Positions 47,958-58,948 of a stretch of DNA of 64,000 bases are shown piece by piece; position 1 is the first letter of the stretch, and each line of letters begins with the position of its first letter. Below the pieces are notes generated by a model. It was not told the origin of the DNA, did no database searches, and saw only the letters and a list, made by a program, of their open reading frames with translations. Position numbers and translations under genes: made by a program. Source of the DNA: Muricea muricata (lineage: Eukaryota > Cnidaria > Anthozoa > Malacalcyonacea > Plexauridae); NCBI GenBank assembly GCA_963855995.1, contig OY979717.1:45806044-45870043 (forward strand). Reading direction: 5' to 3'.

Positions 47958-48107
47958 TGTGACGCGCTAATTCATAAACAATTAGTTTTGGCTACCATGT
48001 ACCGGGTTCTCTGAGATTAGGTCACGTGAAAAATATTTTTTTTATACTTCTACGTTATGCAATAAATTCCGATCAAAAACATATTTCGCGTTGAAGAACG
48101 GGTAACA
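47958..48107 (+). repeat. 5' LTR of the level 2 element
   Basis: It starts TGTGACGCGCTAATTCATAA and ends GAACGGGTAACA. It contains GCAATAAATTCCG with a polyadenylation signal. It is shorter than the 3' LTR by about 33 bp, which lie around ACACATGTATGTGTGTC in the latter. A possible primer-binding site, TTTGGAGCCTTCGG, starts a few bases after the LTR. Confidence 0.9.
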
Positions 48108-48227
48108 TAATTTGGAGCCTTCGGAGAGATCTCGAAAGACTTCGAGAGAATATTGGAACAATAAATACAACATTATTCGTTACAATGAACGCGAATTAAA
48201 TATAAATATCGTCGCTGAAAATCCAAG

Positions 48228-49400
48228 ATGGCGGAAGAAAAGTTTGAAGAACTCGACTTAAAGATTGAGGAATCCGTACTTTCCTTAGATATTAATGAAC
48301 TTGCTACACTGGCTAATAAGTTAGCACTTAAACAGGAAGATATTGAAGGTAAAAGTCGACGTGTTTTATCGAAATTAGTGAGGAAAACTATTGATACAAA
48401 TGTGGATAAATACGAGAGTTTTCAAAAGAAAGTTGAGTATCTAGAAAAGTTACAAGAGACTCTGAATATAGAGCCCCCGCTACTGGAAGAACCAGAGGCG
48501 AATGTTGATGATACTACTGGAAGTGTTGTTGAGTTTCAAAGTACAATATCGAAAGAGACTGTCTCAAAAGTTGACAAAGTTGCTAGTGGTAACCAGTCCT
48601 TTTGTAGTTTATCGTAGAGAGTTGAAGATTGTTGGCATAGTAGGGCCGGAGAGCCAGAAAGACAGATTGTCTTTTGTCAGCTTAACTCGTCAAGTGGAGT
48701 CTGCGAAAGCTAAAGGTCATACTGAAAGTAAAGTGATTGAAGCTGTTATCAAAGCAATTAGCCCAACACTGAAGCTCAGATCTTATGTGGAAACAATGGA
48801 AGGACTAACATTAAAGAAACTTCTCAAGATACTAAAAGCACACTATAAACAAAAGAGTGCTACAGAGTTGTATCATGAACTGACAATCTTGTGTCAAGAA
48901 CCAAAAGAAAGCGCTGAAGATTTTTTAATACGAGCTCTTGATTTACGACAACAAGTGTTGTTTACCTCCCGTGTAATGGAAGGAGATGTCAAATACTCAC
49001 AAGAATTGGTCCAAGCTGTTTTATTGAGAACATTAGAGACTGGGATCAAGAGTGAGACTATTTGCACGAAGTTGAGACCTTTGCTAAAGAGACCCAATAT
49101 TACTGATCAAGAATTGATTACTGCTGTTGGAGATGCAATGTCTGAAGAGACAGAGAGATTTAATAAACTAAGTTTGTCATCACGTAAACAATCCGTCAAA
49201 GTCAATTCCTCTAGTTATGACAATACCACCCAAGAACAAAATCCTTCCAAGGTGGTACAATGTGGAGAGAAAGTCAAGCGTTACACATTAATGATGACAT
49301 TAGAGGCAGTCAAAACTGATATAGCTAGTATCAAAAGTACGATGGCTGCAAATAACTGCCAAATTAAATCTGGAAATGATATGAAGAGCAGAGACCATCC
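48228..49400 (+). pseudogene. Gag of the level 2 Ty3 element
   Basis: The start is ATG 48228 in a good context (AAGATGGCG). The N-terminal 110 residues are acidic and helical (MAEEKFEELDLKIEESVLSL, then KKVEYLEKLQETLN). The frame shifts near 48600 in a CCTTTTG stretch. The capsid-like part then follows: RRELKIVGIVGPESQKDRLS, SYVETMEGLTLKKLLKIL, HYKQKSATELYHELT and RALDLRQQVLF. This segment is familiar from invertebrate and fish Ty3 Gag proteins. A second shift occurs near 49390 before the zinc knuckle. Gag forms the particle. Confidence 0.8.
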
Positions 49401-49535
49401 TGTCCAAATTGTAAAGCAAATGGAGGGGAGAATTGTAGTCATTGTTATGTATGTGGTTCAGGGGAGCATTTTGCAAGGGGATGTAAACGAAGATCGAGAG
49501 ACGGGCGAGGACTCCTTCTGAGGGACAGGAAGTAA
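49392..49535 (+). pseudogene. CCHC zinc knuckle of Gag
   Basis: The frame reads CPNCKANGGENCSHC, then CYVCGSGEHFARGC, a C-x2-C-x4-H-x4-C knuckle, followed by a basic KRRSRDGRG stretch and a stop at 49535. The knuckle packages RNA. It lies in a different frame from the capsid part and from the MYND finger. Confidence 0.85.
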
Positions 49536-50008
49536 TCCAAGATAGCAACAAGTCCCATTTATGTGGAAACTGTGGTAAGTCACCAAACGGTACAAGTATC
49601 CTTAGATGTATTCGGTGCAAAACAGTCTACTATTGTTCCAAAAAGTGCCAATCAGCACACTGGAAGGACCATGAACCTCTTTGTAGTGCAATTGTAAATA
49701 TGGCTACAAAAGAAGCAAAAGAAGAGAAAGAGTGGTTAGAACAGGGACAATATGTAAGTCATTTGACGCCTGCACACCAAAACACTGTTATAAAACTAGT
49801 TGGTAAACGGTGTCTGATGAAGTGTTTAATTGAGAATGTACCAACTGAAGTATTGTGGGATACGGGCGCCCAGGTTTCAATAGCCTCGCATGAATGGGTA
49901 ACGAGAAACTTTCCCGATATCAAGGTTAATCCAGTTGAGGATTTAATAGAGAACAATTTAGATCTCAAAGCAGCAATGGCTTACCTATCCCACACAAAGG
50001 TTTTGTAG
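49520..50008 (+). pseudogene. MYND finger plus aspartic protease of the level 2 element
   Basis: One continuous frame encodes a MYND-type zinc finger (49562-49690: CGNCGKSPNG, RCIRCKTVYYCSKKCQ, HWKDHEPLC) and then, about 60 codons later, the retropepsin site LWDTGAQVSI. All eight zinc ligands fit the MYND order (two C-x2-C pairs, Y-C-x3-C-Q, H-x3-H-x3-C). The frame stops at 50008 just after DLKAA. Coding-like sequence continues in another frame (GFVEVRFQPLNSQ..HPIIG), which ends at a TAG at 50104. MYND fingers usually bind proline-rich partners. The protease normally processes Gag-Pol. Confidence 0.85.
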
Positions 50009-50143
50009 AAGTAAGGTTTCAACCACTGAACTCACAAAATAGACAAGAGGTTTTACTGCCTCTGTTAGTTGCAACTGATCGCCTCGATCACCCCATAATT
50101 GGGTAGAACGTTATTGAAGAATTATTCAAATACCTAGCTGACA

Positions 50144-50791
50144 GTGGGTGTAGCACGGAACAAAATGACATTATGTCATCAATGGCAGCAAGTTTTTCCA
50201 CTGTTAAACCTAACAACATTGAAACTCTTGTTAAATTTCAGAAATCAGCATAGTGAACTTTGCTCAGTTAAGACAATAAAACACGACGTCCTAATTCCAA
50301 ATGGAAAAACAATGAGTGTTACTTGTAAAGCAAACACACGGTCCAATAAAACAAGTAAACTTCCAGTTTTGTTTGAACCAGATCCTGAACAACCATGGCC
50401 CACCGGTCTTGATATCAACGAGACATTGACAAATATAAACGGTGGCGTCTCTTCCCGAGTTGTCATCCAAGTTAGAAATTCAACTGATCATGACATTGTT
50501 CTCCCTAAAAGGACGATACTCGGACAGTTGCAATTGGTGAAATCAGTTACACCTGTTGAAGTCAAGGAAAAGTGTAATAAAGAGGCTCAAGTTTCGGAAG
50601 TTTGTGAAGCACCAACCGCTGAGAACAATTCGAACAGTGATAGTTCAAAAACCCATCCTCTGAATGAGTGGTTACCGAAAGTTGACTTGAGCAGTCTGAC
50701 TGCAGAACAAAAATTAATCGCTCAACAAATGCTTCGTGAAGAGTCTGATTGTTTTTCTCGAGATGATGAGGATATTGGTTGTTGTGAATAA
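50144..50791 (+). pseudogene. Protease-RT linker of the level 2 element
   Basis: The frame includes VLIPNGKTMSVTCKANTRSN, PTGLDINETLTNINGG, QVRNSTDHDIVLPKRTILGQ, and near its end KLIAQQMLREESDCFSRDDE. These are the connecting segments between protease and RT seen in many Ty3 elements. A single TAA at 50789-50791 separates it from the RT frame, which continues in phase. Confidence 0.8.
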
Positions 50792-50797
50792 CTTAAA

Positions 50798-51622
50798 ATG
50801 AAGATTAACTTAACAGATAATATCCCAGTTCAAAAAAGTTATAATGCAATACCAAAGCCCTTATATCCGGAAGTGAAACAGTATATTGAAGACCTTCTAA
50901 ACCGCAAGTTCATACGTCGATCTAAATCGGCCTATTCATCTCCTATCGTTTGCGTTAGAAAGAAGGACGGTATTTTACGGTTATGTGTGGATTACAGAGA
51001 ACTCAATAGACGGACTATCGCGGATCGGCATCCTTTACCAAAAGTCCAGACAACACTCGAGAACCTTGGAGGTAATTCGTGGTTTTCCCTTTTAGACCAG
51101 GGGAAAGCATACCATCAGGGATTTGTAGAGATCACTGATCAACACAAGACAGCCTTCATAACCCCATGGGGCTTATACGAATGGGTAAGAATTCCGTTTG
51201 GGTTAAACAATGCGCCTGCGGAGTTCCAGCGGTTCATGGAGTCGTGCTTGGAGGGACTTCGAGATAACATATGCTTACCATACTTAGACGATGTAATAGT
51301 CTTCAGTAAGACTTTCAACGAACATGTTGAGCATTTAAGAACTGTTATAAAACGCCTACGAGATCATGGTGTAAAACTAAAGCCTAGGAAATGTAATCTG
51401 TTCCGGCGAGAAGTCCAATGTCTTGGTCGAGTTGTGTCAGAATACGGATATAAAATGGATCCAACTAAAATACAAGCAGTTCTATCGCTGAAGAATAAAG
51501 AACCAAAGACGGTTGGCGAAGTTCGTCATTTGCTGGGTTTATTGGCATACTATAGAAGATATATTCGGGATTTTTCTCGAGTTGCAAAACCTTTATATTA
51601 TTTGATCTCCTACAACGATTGA
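50798..51622 (+). pseudogene. Reverse transcriptase of the level 2 element
   Basis: The frame has [55 protein letters not shown], the palm pieces [12 protein letters not shown] and [15 protein letters not shown], and the catalytic [11 protein letters not shown]. The thumb ends [17 protein letters not shown]. All catalytic aspartates (LDQ and YLDD) are present, although the usual D-L-x-S-G-Y is LDQGKAYHQ. The frame breaks at 51622 before RNase H. Confidence 0.9.
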
Positions 51623-52440
51623 ATGAACCCAACAGCAATAAGTCAAAAATACCTCAAGTACCATCTTCCCAAACTGTCTCATGGACTAACGAACATGGCG
51701 TAGTATTGAATCAACTTTTGGAACGTCTTACCACGGCACCAATTCTGGCGTACCCGGATTACAACAAGCCGTTTGTGTTGCATACGGACGCGTCTCAGGA
51801 AGGACTTGGTGCGATCCTGTACCAAGAACAAAACGGGGAGATGCGGGTTATCGGTTATGGTTCGCGAAGCTTGACTCCCGCTGAGAGAAATTACTATTTA
51901 CACTCAGGAAAACTCGAATTTTTAGCTTTAAAGTGGGCGGTGTGCGAACAATACCGCGATTATCTATATTACGCCAAGTCGTTCACGATATTCACAGATA
52001 ATAACCCGTTGACATATGTGTTAACATCAGCAAAATTAAATGCAACTGGACATCGTTGGGTTGCAGAATTTAGCTGACTATAATTTCACGATCAAGTATA
52101 GACCTGGAGTGGCAAATAAAGACGCGGATGCTTTATCGAGAATGCCGATGGATATAGAAGAGTATATGAAATCGTGCACTAAAGAAACCTCACAAGAGCA
52201 CATAAAAGCGTGTATGAAAGGAATCCATGCACAAGAGCCTTGGATTTCAGCAATTACGGCAAACCTTGAGGTACTGAATGGGAACGAGTTTATACCTGAA
52301 TTAGGTGCATCACGGAAACTGGATTTCAAGGAATTGGTTCGAGCTCAAGATAATGATCCTGCCATCGGAAAAATCCGCATGTTTGTAGCAACAAACAAAT
52401 TTCCAACAAAAGAAGAACAAAGTCGGTTAACACCAGACGC
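51619..52440 (+). pseudogene. RNase H and linker of the level 2 element
   Basis: RNase H motifs: PFVLHTDASQEGLGAILYQ, SGKLEFLALKWAV and FTIFTDNNPLTYV, giving the D-E-D set. The frame stops at 52077 (WVAEFS). The overlapping frame from 52040 continues with ADYNFTIKYRPGVANKDADA and LSRMP, which is the usual RNase H end, followed by a linker up to 52453. Confidence 0.9.
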
Positions 52441-52446
52441 AAAACG

Positions 52447-53134
52447 TTGTTGAGAGAATGGAAAAGATTAGAAATAGGAACTGACGGTATATTAAGGAGA
52501 AAACGCGGACCAGTTATGCAGTTAGTGTTGCCACATTGTTATCGAACCACAGTATATAAAGAGCTTCATCAAAATATGGGTCACCTTAGGTCTGAGAGAG
52601 TAGTTGAGCTTGCAAGAGAGAGATTCTTCTGGCCACATATGCAAAAGAACATTACACATTTCGTGACCAAAGAATGTAGCTGTGTGAAACAACGAGCACC
52701 ACTGAGGAAAACACGTGCACCATTGCAAAGTATAACCACACATGCACCACTTGAACTGGTCTCTATAGATTTCCTCCACTTAGAACGAAGCACTGGCGGC
52801 TACGAGTATATTCTCGTAGTCGTTGACCACTTCACTCGCTTCGCGCAAACGTATCCAACCAGGAATAAACAAGCTAGAACGGCATCGGATAAATTGTACA
52901 ACGAGTTTTTTCTCAAATACGGATTTCCAAGTCGGATTCTACATGATCAGGGACGTGAATTTGAGAATAAATTGTTTCACCAGCTGGAAAAGTCGTGTGG
53001 GATTATTCGGTCTAGAACGACGCCGTATCACCCACAAGGCAACGGTAAGGCAGAAAGGTTTAATCGAACGCTTTTGTCCATGCTAAAGACCTTGCCAGAG
53101 AATCAGAAGAGTCGTTGGGATCAACACGAGATTG
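52447..53134 (+). pseudogene. Integrase N-terminal and core part (level 2), interrupted
   Basis: The HHCC zinc motif (HQNMGHLRSERVVELARERF, then HFVTKECSCVKQ) is followed by the DDE core: LVSIDFLHLERS, SRILHDQGREFE and HPQGNGKAERFNRT. The catalytic D, D and E are all visible. After SRWDQHE the frame runs into the inverted repeat of the level 3 element at 53135. The remainder of the integrase resumes near 58950. Confidence 0.9.
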
Positions 53135-53389
53135 ATGTCCAATACCGGCAATCTGAGTCCGATGGACAAATCCATCAGACAAGTTTTACGATGGATCCGA
53201 TGGAGTTCTTTTTTTAAAATACACAGTCACGTGACAAACATACTTATACATTACGTAATAAATGCAAATATTATAACTATGTAATCTACACAATATTCAG
53301 TAAGCTTAGTAACATATATGTAAACATGCTAAACGCTTACTTTGCTGAAAGTATCTAAGTATGTATTAGGCATAGAAAATAGAAACTCT

Positions 53390-53880
53390 AGGTCCCTTAG
53401 ATGGTCCGATAGATCCATCGGACAAAAAATGACGTCCTCACAAGCTAGGTTTAATTCAATTAGAGATGTCCGTATGCAGCCTGCCTGGGGATTGCCCTAA
53501 CCTAACGAAAGTCAGATTGTCCGATGGATGCATCGGACAAGCGTGTTTTCCGTCGGACAAAAAATTATCCGATGGAGAAAAAATGACGTCATCACAAGCT
53601 AGGTTTAATTATTCAATTAGGGATGTCCGCATATTTCCTGCCTGGTGATTGCCCTGACCTCGTGAAAGTCAGATAGTCCGATGGATCCGATGGATCCATC
53701 GGACAAGCTTGTTTTCCATCGGACAAAAAATTATCCGATAGGGAAAAAATGACGTCATAACAAGCTAGGTTTAATTCTATTAGAGACTTGTGCAAGCCGA
53801 CTCCCTGGTGATTGCCCTAACCTAAGAAAAGTCAGATTGTCCGATGGATCCGATGGATCCATCGGACAAGCGAGTTTACT
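53390..53880. repeat. Tandem TCCGATGGATCC-bearing repeats, three units
   Basis: Units of about 154-165 bp start at ATGACGTC..CACAAGCTAGG (53429, 53583, 53748). Each contains TTGCCCTAACCTAA-type sequence, a TCCGATGGATCC..ATCGGACAAGC palindrome and GGACAAAAAATTATCCGAT. The right arm has only partial copies (58700-58915), so the arms are unequal. Confidence 0.85.
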
Positions 53881-54109
53881 ATAGGACAAATAATTTTCCG
53901 ATGGACATTTAAAACTTCATGTTATAAATATGCATTAAGACAATTGTTACTTGTATGCGCAGCTATAAAGTGAACCCGTATCTAAGCATATTTTACACAA
54001 TTATATATGTGGCGATAAACCCGTATTCTATATAAGTAACTTAATTGAATGTGTATTTATTATATCTGTTTGACTCGTTCTCTGAAAAACCTTTATTAAG
54101 AACAAAGTA

Positions 54110-54490
54110 ATATGAATTGTGAGAATTGTTATATTTGTATACACAACTATAAAGTGAATTGTGTGTGTAAGTGGCGATAAATCCGTATTCAAAGTATGTT
54201 TCAGTACAGCAATATGGTATATTTACATATTTATAAATATAGCTGTCAAGCCAGGTCGGACAAGCGCGTTTGCTACAGGACAAATAATTATCTGATGCCC
54301 CATGGACATTTAATACGGACTTCAACATGGACTTCATATTTTAAGTATAAATTGCGACAATTGTTATTTGTATGCGTAGCGGGTAAACCCGTATCAAAGC
54401 ATATTTACATTTATACTTTTGGCGATAAGCCCGCGTATTCTATAAGTATGTTTATATACACAGCTATAGAGTGAATCCGTATCTGTATGA
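54110..54490. repeat. Internal repeat unit of the level 3 element
   Basis: The unit with GTAAGTGGCGATAAATCCGT, AGCTGTCAAGCCAGGTCGGA and ATAATTATCTGATGC appears here, again at about 55010-55520 (split by a TAA element and continued after the Penelope insertion at about 57607-57860), and inverted at about 58200-58510. The comparison of copies gives the empty sites for the nested insertions. Confidence 0.85.
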
Positions 54491-55058
54491 ATTCATTTGT
54501 TTGCGTTGGAAAGATATGTTTATAGGACTTTAATTCATGTTTTATTAATGTACGTGGCCATGAACCCGTATCCTATGTATGTTTAGAAACATATAGCTAT
54601 ATAAATATTACTTGCATGCATGAGTTTTGATATGTGCTTGCTCGTTCTCTGAAAAGTGCCATACTGAACGTATATTTAAACTAGGTTAATAACATACGTT
54701 TTAGTTCAATGCTCAATCCTCTGTTCTTTTAAAATATCAATACTTATTAATGTTAGTTATAAGCACGTAAGGTATATGTTTAGGTTCACTTCGTTTTTTA
54801 AGAACCCTGCATCAAATTATTTTCTCGCAAGTGTTACTTAACAATGCTCATTAACTGGGCCTGTGCATGTACGTGGCGAAAAAACCTCCTTATTCCAAGC
54901 ATGTTTATAGAAATATAGCTATATATAAATGTTACCTCTGTATGTATTCATATCTGTTTGACTCGTTCTCTGAAAAACCCTTATCAAGAACAAAGTAATA
55001 TGAATTGTGAGAATTGTTATATTTGTATACACAACTATAAAGTGAACTGTGTATGTAA

Positions 55059-55425
55059 GGGACCGTTCATTATTTATACCTCAGGGGGGCACCGAAGAGA
55101 AATTGGGTGGGTAACTGATTTTTGAAACCTCTAAAAGGTTGGGTGAAAAAAAAGACCAATGAGAATACGAGAACATACTACAATGAATAATAATAGCTAA
55201 TAAACGAACGCAGTTAATATCATATACACGAAAAACGCAATGACAAAAACAAATAAAACAGTCATTTCGAGTTAAGTTTATAAAGGCAGCTTTAAAATCT
55301 TGGATTTCTATTAGAGGTTGGGTAAAAAAAATTTGAACACCCAGAGCGGTTGGGTAATTTTTTTATATATACTTTTTTTAATTTCTCTTCGGTGCCCCCC
55401 TGAGGTATAAATAATGAACGGTCCC
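55059..55425. mobile_element. 367-bp inverted-repeat element with TAA target duplication
   Basis: Ends GGGACCGTTCATTATTTATA and TATAAATAATGAACGGTCCC, extending to about 45 bp including a GGGGGGCACCGAAGAG core. TAA lies at 55056-55058 and 55426-55428. The repeat copy at 54160 reads through without it (GTGTGTAAGTGGCGA), confirming the TAA duplication. Confidence 0.95.
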
Positions 55426-55739
55426 TAAGTGGCGATAAATCCGTATTCAAAGTATGTTTCAGTACAGCAATCTGGCATATTTACATATTTATAAATATAT
55501 ATGGACATATCGTAGCCAGGTTTAAACATAATTTAAAATGCAACGTTCTCTGACTAAATATTTTATTAAAAACAGGCTTTCGACTACCTAACTGTAGCCG
55601 TCGACGGGTGAAGCGGAATGAAACTATTTACAAGTTGTGCGATGAAATGCGCCTACTAGGAAGTAATTAGCAATTACATGTTTTGCGAACAAGCGTAGCA
55701 TATTGTTTTGGAAGCGGCTAAGAGTTATTGTCAGAATTA

Positions 55740-57115
55740 GTTATTACAGCTGTATGCCAAGATTCTAATGTTTTTCGTGTCCGATAGTTACCACTATCTA
55801 TTACTTTTCCATTATTAAAGTCAATTCTATGATCAAGCTCCCATGCATGCCTAGCTATGTTTGAGCCTTTTTTACAGTTCTTTACACTTCTAATATGTTC
55901 CTTTTTTCGCGTTTCGAAAGATGTTCCTGTTTCACCAACATACGACCAAGGACAATCAGAACAAGGTATATTATAATATAGACAACATTGGTGCGTTGCT
56001 CAGGTGCGATTTGTTGTTTGGGGGAAGGAAACATTCTTTGTAGGGTTTTCAATGGCTTAGTCGCCACTCTGATGTTTTGTTTTTGTAAAATACGTCGTAG
56101 TGCGTCGGTTATTCCACTTATGTAGGGTAAAGTGACATATCCACTTGGTTTATCGATATCATCAAAACGTTTGAAGAATTGTCCAACAAGCTCATCAGGC
56201 GATGGCACGATGGTGTTAGGAGTCGAATCTCTTAAGATTTGCTTGACAACTTTGTCAGGATAGCGGTTACATTTAAGAGTTGTTCTTGTGTGGTTGAGTT
56301 CGTCTTGCTCGCTAGCGTGTGTGCTTGGTAATGTTAGTGCTCTGTGTATAAGAGTTCTAGCTGCGCTAATTTTGTGTTTAATGTCATGGTGTGAGTTAAA
56401 ATCAAGATATCTGTGTGTGTGTGTAGGTTTCCTAAGTACATCAATTTTGAGGTTGTTACCATGTCGTGTTATAAGTGTATCTAAAAGGGGATTTTGTTGT
56501 CCAGTTCAAGTTCAATAGTTAAAGAAATATTAGGGTCAATGTTGTTTAAAGAGTTGAGGAAACTAGTAATAACCGTCTTTTTAATTATGGAAAAACTGTC
56601 GTCAAACAAAGCGTTTCCATGATTTTGGTTTTGTTTGTGTCGTTTCAATAGCAATATTTTCAATGACTCCATGCATATGTTAGCCACAACCGGACTAACT
56701 GGGCTACCCATAGCACAGCCATGAATTTGTTTGTAAGTCACGTCGTTATAAATAAAATAGTTGTTGGAAAGTGTAAAATCTAATAGTTAAATAATGTCGT
56801 CAATGGTGAGATTAGTGCGTAAGGCTAAGCCTAAGGTGTCGTCCTGTTCGAGTTTTGTCCGTATGTAATGGCAAGTTTTTTGGACAGGAATAGCGGTAAA
56901 TAAGGAAACGACTTCGAATGATACCATAGTCTCATCATCATCAATCTTCATGCTACTTATCTCTCGTGCAAATTGAGTAGAGTTCTGAACAGAGTTATTA
57001 TTCATGTTCTGGATTGGGTAGAGTATTTCTGTGAGATATTTCGAGGTGTTGTAAAGAGGTGAACCAATGCAATTCACAATAGGTCGTAACGGGTAGCCTT
57101 CTTTGTGGTATTTTT
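55740..57115 (-). pseudogene. Penelope-like RT and GIY-YIG ORF, minus copy
   Basis: Pieces in order: GYPLRPIVNCIGSPLYN, ETMVSFEVVSLFTAIPVQ, then (after a TAA near 56787) QIHGCAMGSPVSPVVANICM, FDDSFSIIKKTVITSFLNSL and ELELDNKIPF. A one-base shift leads to LDTLITRHGNN and YLDFNSHHDIKHKISAARTL. The usual R-(Y/F)-V-D-D catalytic motif reads ALFDDS, so one key position is altered. The GIY-YIG part at the low end is frameshifted (NVVYIIIYLVLIVL..). Non-functional. Confidence 0.85.
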
Positions 57116-57119
57116 AACA

Positions 57120-57414
57120 TCAAATCGCACCTGAGCAACGCACCAATGTTGCCTATAATATACCTTGTTCTGATTGTCCTTGGTCGTATGTTGGTGAAAC
57201 AGGGAGATCTTTCGAAACGCGAAAAAAGGAACATATTAGAAGTGTAAAGAACTGTAAAAAAGGCTCAAACATAGCTAAGCATGCATGGGATCTTGATCAT
57301 AGAATTGACTTTAGTAATGGAAAAGTAATAGATTGTGGTAACTATCGGACACGAAAAACATTAGAATCTTGGCATACAGCTGTAATAACTAATTCTGACA
57401 ATAACTCTAATTAA
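57120..57414 (+). pseudogene. GIY-YIG endonuclease fragment, plus copy
   Basis: An uninterrupted frame reads APEQRTNVAYNIPCSDCPW, SYVGETGRSFETRKKEHIRS, NIAKHAWDLDHRIDF and ends SDNNSN-stop at about 57414. The motifs VAYNIPC, YVGETGRSF..R..EH and AKHAW..DH are the complete GIY-YIG core. It is better preserved than the minus copy. It is 5'-truncated, so no start codon belongs to it. Confidence 0.85.
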
Positions 57415-58948
57415 GCCGCTTCCAAAACAACATGCTACGCTTGTTCGCAAAACATCTAATCGCTAATTACTTCCTACTTGATATCGCATTTCATCGCACA
57501 ACTTGTAAATAGTTTCATTCCGCTTTAACCCGTCGAAGGCTACAGTTAGGTAGCCCAAAACTCGTTTTTAATAAAATATTTAGTCAGAGGACGCTGCATT
57601 TTAAATTTGTAAATGTAGCTGTCAAGCCAGGTCGGACAAGCGCGTTTGCTACAGGACAAATAATTATCTGATGCTCCATGGACATTTAATATGGACTTTA
57701 ACATGGACTTCATATTTTAAGTATAAATTGCGACAATTGTTATTTGTATACGTAGCCGGTAAACCCGTATCAAAGTATATTTACATTTATACATTTGGCG
57801 ATAAGCCCGTATTCTATAAGTTATATACACAGCTATAAAGTGAATCCGTATCTGAGATGTATCATTTATATACAGCTATATTTCTATAAAATGCTTGGAA
57901 TAAGGAGGTTTTTTCGCCACGTACATGCACAGGGCCAGGGCAAATTAACTATAATGTACGTTGCCATTGGCAAGTCATAGCTATTTTGAATTGGGAGCGT
58001 ACTTTGATATAGGTTATTCAAAGAACGAGGTGAACGTATAGATATATGCTTACATAAACATTAATAAATATAAAGTTAAATCTTCAAATAAGAAAACATT
58101 CACCATTGAACCAAATACACTATTAAACCTAATCAATTTATAACTAAATTATACTTTGTTTTTGGTAACGGCGTTTTTCAGAGAACGAGTCAACAAATGT
58201 ATAAATGTAAATATGCTTTGATACGGGTTTACCGGCTACGCATACAAATAACAATTGTCGCAGTTTATACTTAAAATATATGAAGTCCATGCTAAAGTCC
58301 ATATTGAATGTCCATGGGGCATCAGATAATTATTTGTCCTGTAGCAAACGCACTTGTCCAACCTGGCTTGACAGCTATATTTATAAATATGTAAATATAC
58401 CATATTGCTGTACTGAAACATACTTTGAATACGGATTTATCGCCACTTACATACACAATTCACTTTATAGTTGTGTATACAAATATAACAATTCTCACAA
58501 TTCATATTAGTTTGCTCTTGATAAGGGTTTTTCAGAGAACGAGTCAAACAGATATAATAAATACACATTCAATTAAGTTACTTATATAGAATACGGGTTT
58601 ATCGGCACATATATAATTGCATGAAATATGCTTAGATACGGGTTCGCTTTACAGCTGCGCATACAAGTAACAATTGTCTTAATTCATATTTATAATATGA
58701 AGTTTTAAATGTCCATCGGAAAATTATTTGTCCTATAGTAAACTCGCTTGTCCGATGGATCCATCGGATCCATCGGATCCATCGGACAATCTGAGTTTAA
58801 CTGATATCTGCTTCCCATGAGTCATGACGTCATTTATTTTCCATCGGAAAAATACTTCTCCGACCGAATATACGTTTGTCCGATGGATCCATCTGAACCA
58901 TCGGAAAGTAGATTTGTCCATCGGAGTCAGATTGCCAGTATTGGACAT

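Larger units (their letters stand above)
55530..57607 (-). mobile_element. Penelope-like retroelement with inverted partial copy
   Basis: The minus strand carries RT (57115 down to about 56200), a degraded GIY-YIG and the 3' end down to 55530. From about 57120 to 57607 the plus strand carries a second, shorter copy of the same GIY-YIG and 3' end. The 3' ends of both copies, containing TTTAGTCAGAG/CTCTGACTAAA and TTAGGTAG, are inverted at the two borders. Head-to-head partial copies are a known feature of Penelope elements. It is inserted in the level 3 repeat. Confidence 0.85.
53135..58948. mobile_element. Level 3 foldback element in the integrase
   Basis: The ends ATGTCCAATACCGGCAATCT (53135) and GCCAGTATTGGACAT (58948) are inverted and extend into TCCGATGGACAAATC. 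Arms 53135-about 54960 and about 57870-58948 share long inverted tracts, including GGCCTGTGCATGTACGTGGC near 54860 and CTCGTTCTCTGAAAAACC near 54075. No transposase was recognised. The integrase reading stops and resumes at its ends, which fixes it as an insertion. The exact target duplication is unclear. Confidence 0.85.

Noticed and set aside
53390-53880. CRISPR-like or satellite locus from TCCGATGGATCC repeats
   Set aside because: Explained as three tandem units in the arm of a foldback element, with inverted partial copies in the other arm.
58817-58948. N-terminal extension of the frame that continues into the integrase tail
   Set aside because: This part lies in the inverted repeat of the level 3 element (TCCGATGGATCC repeats) and is open by chance; integrase residues begin only after 58948.
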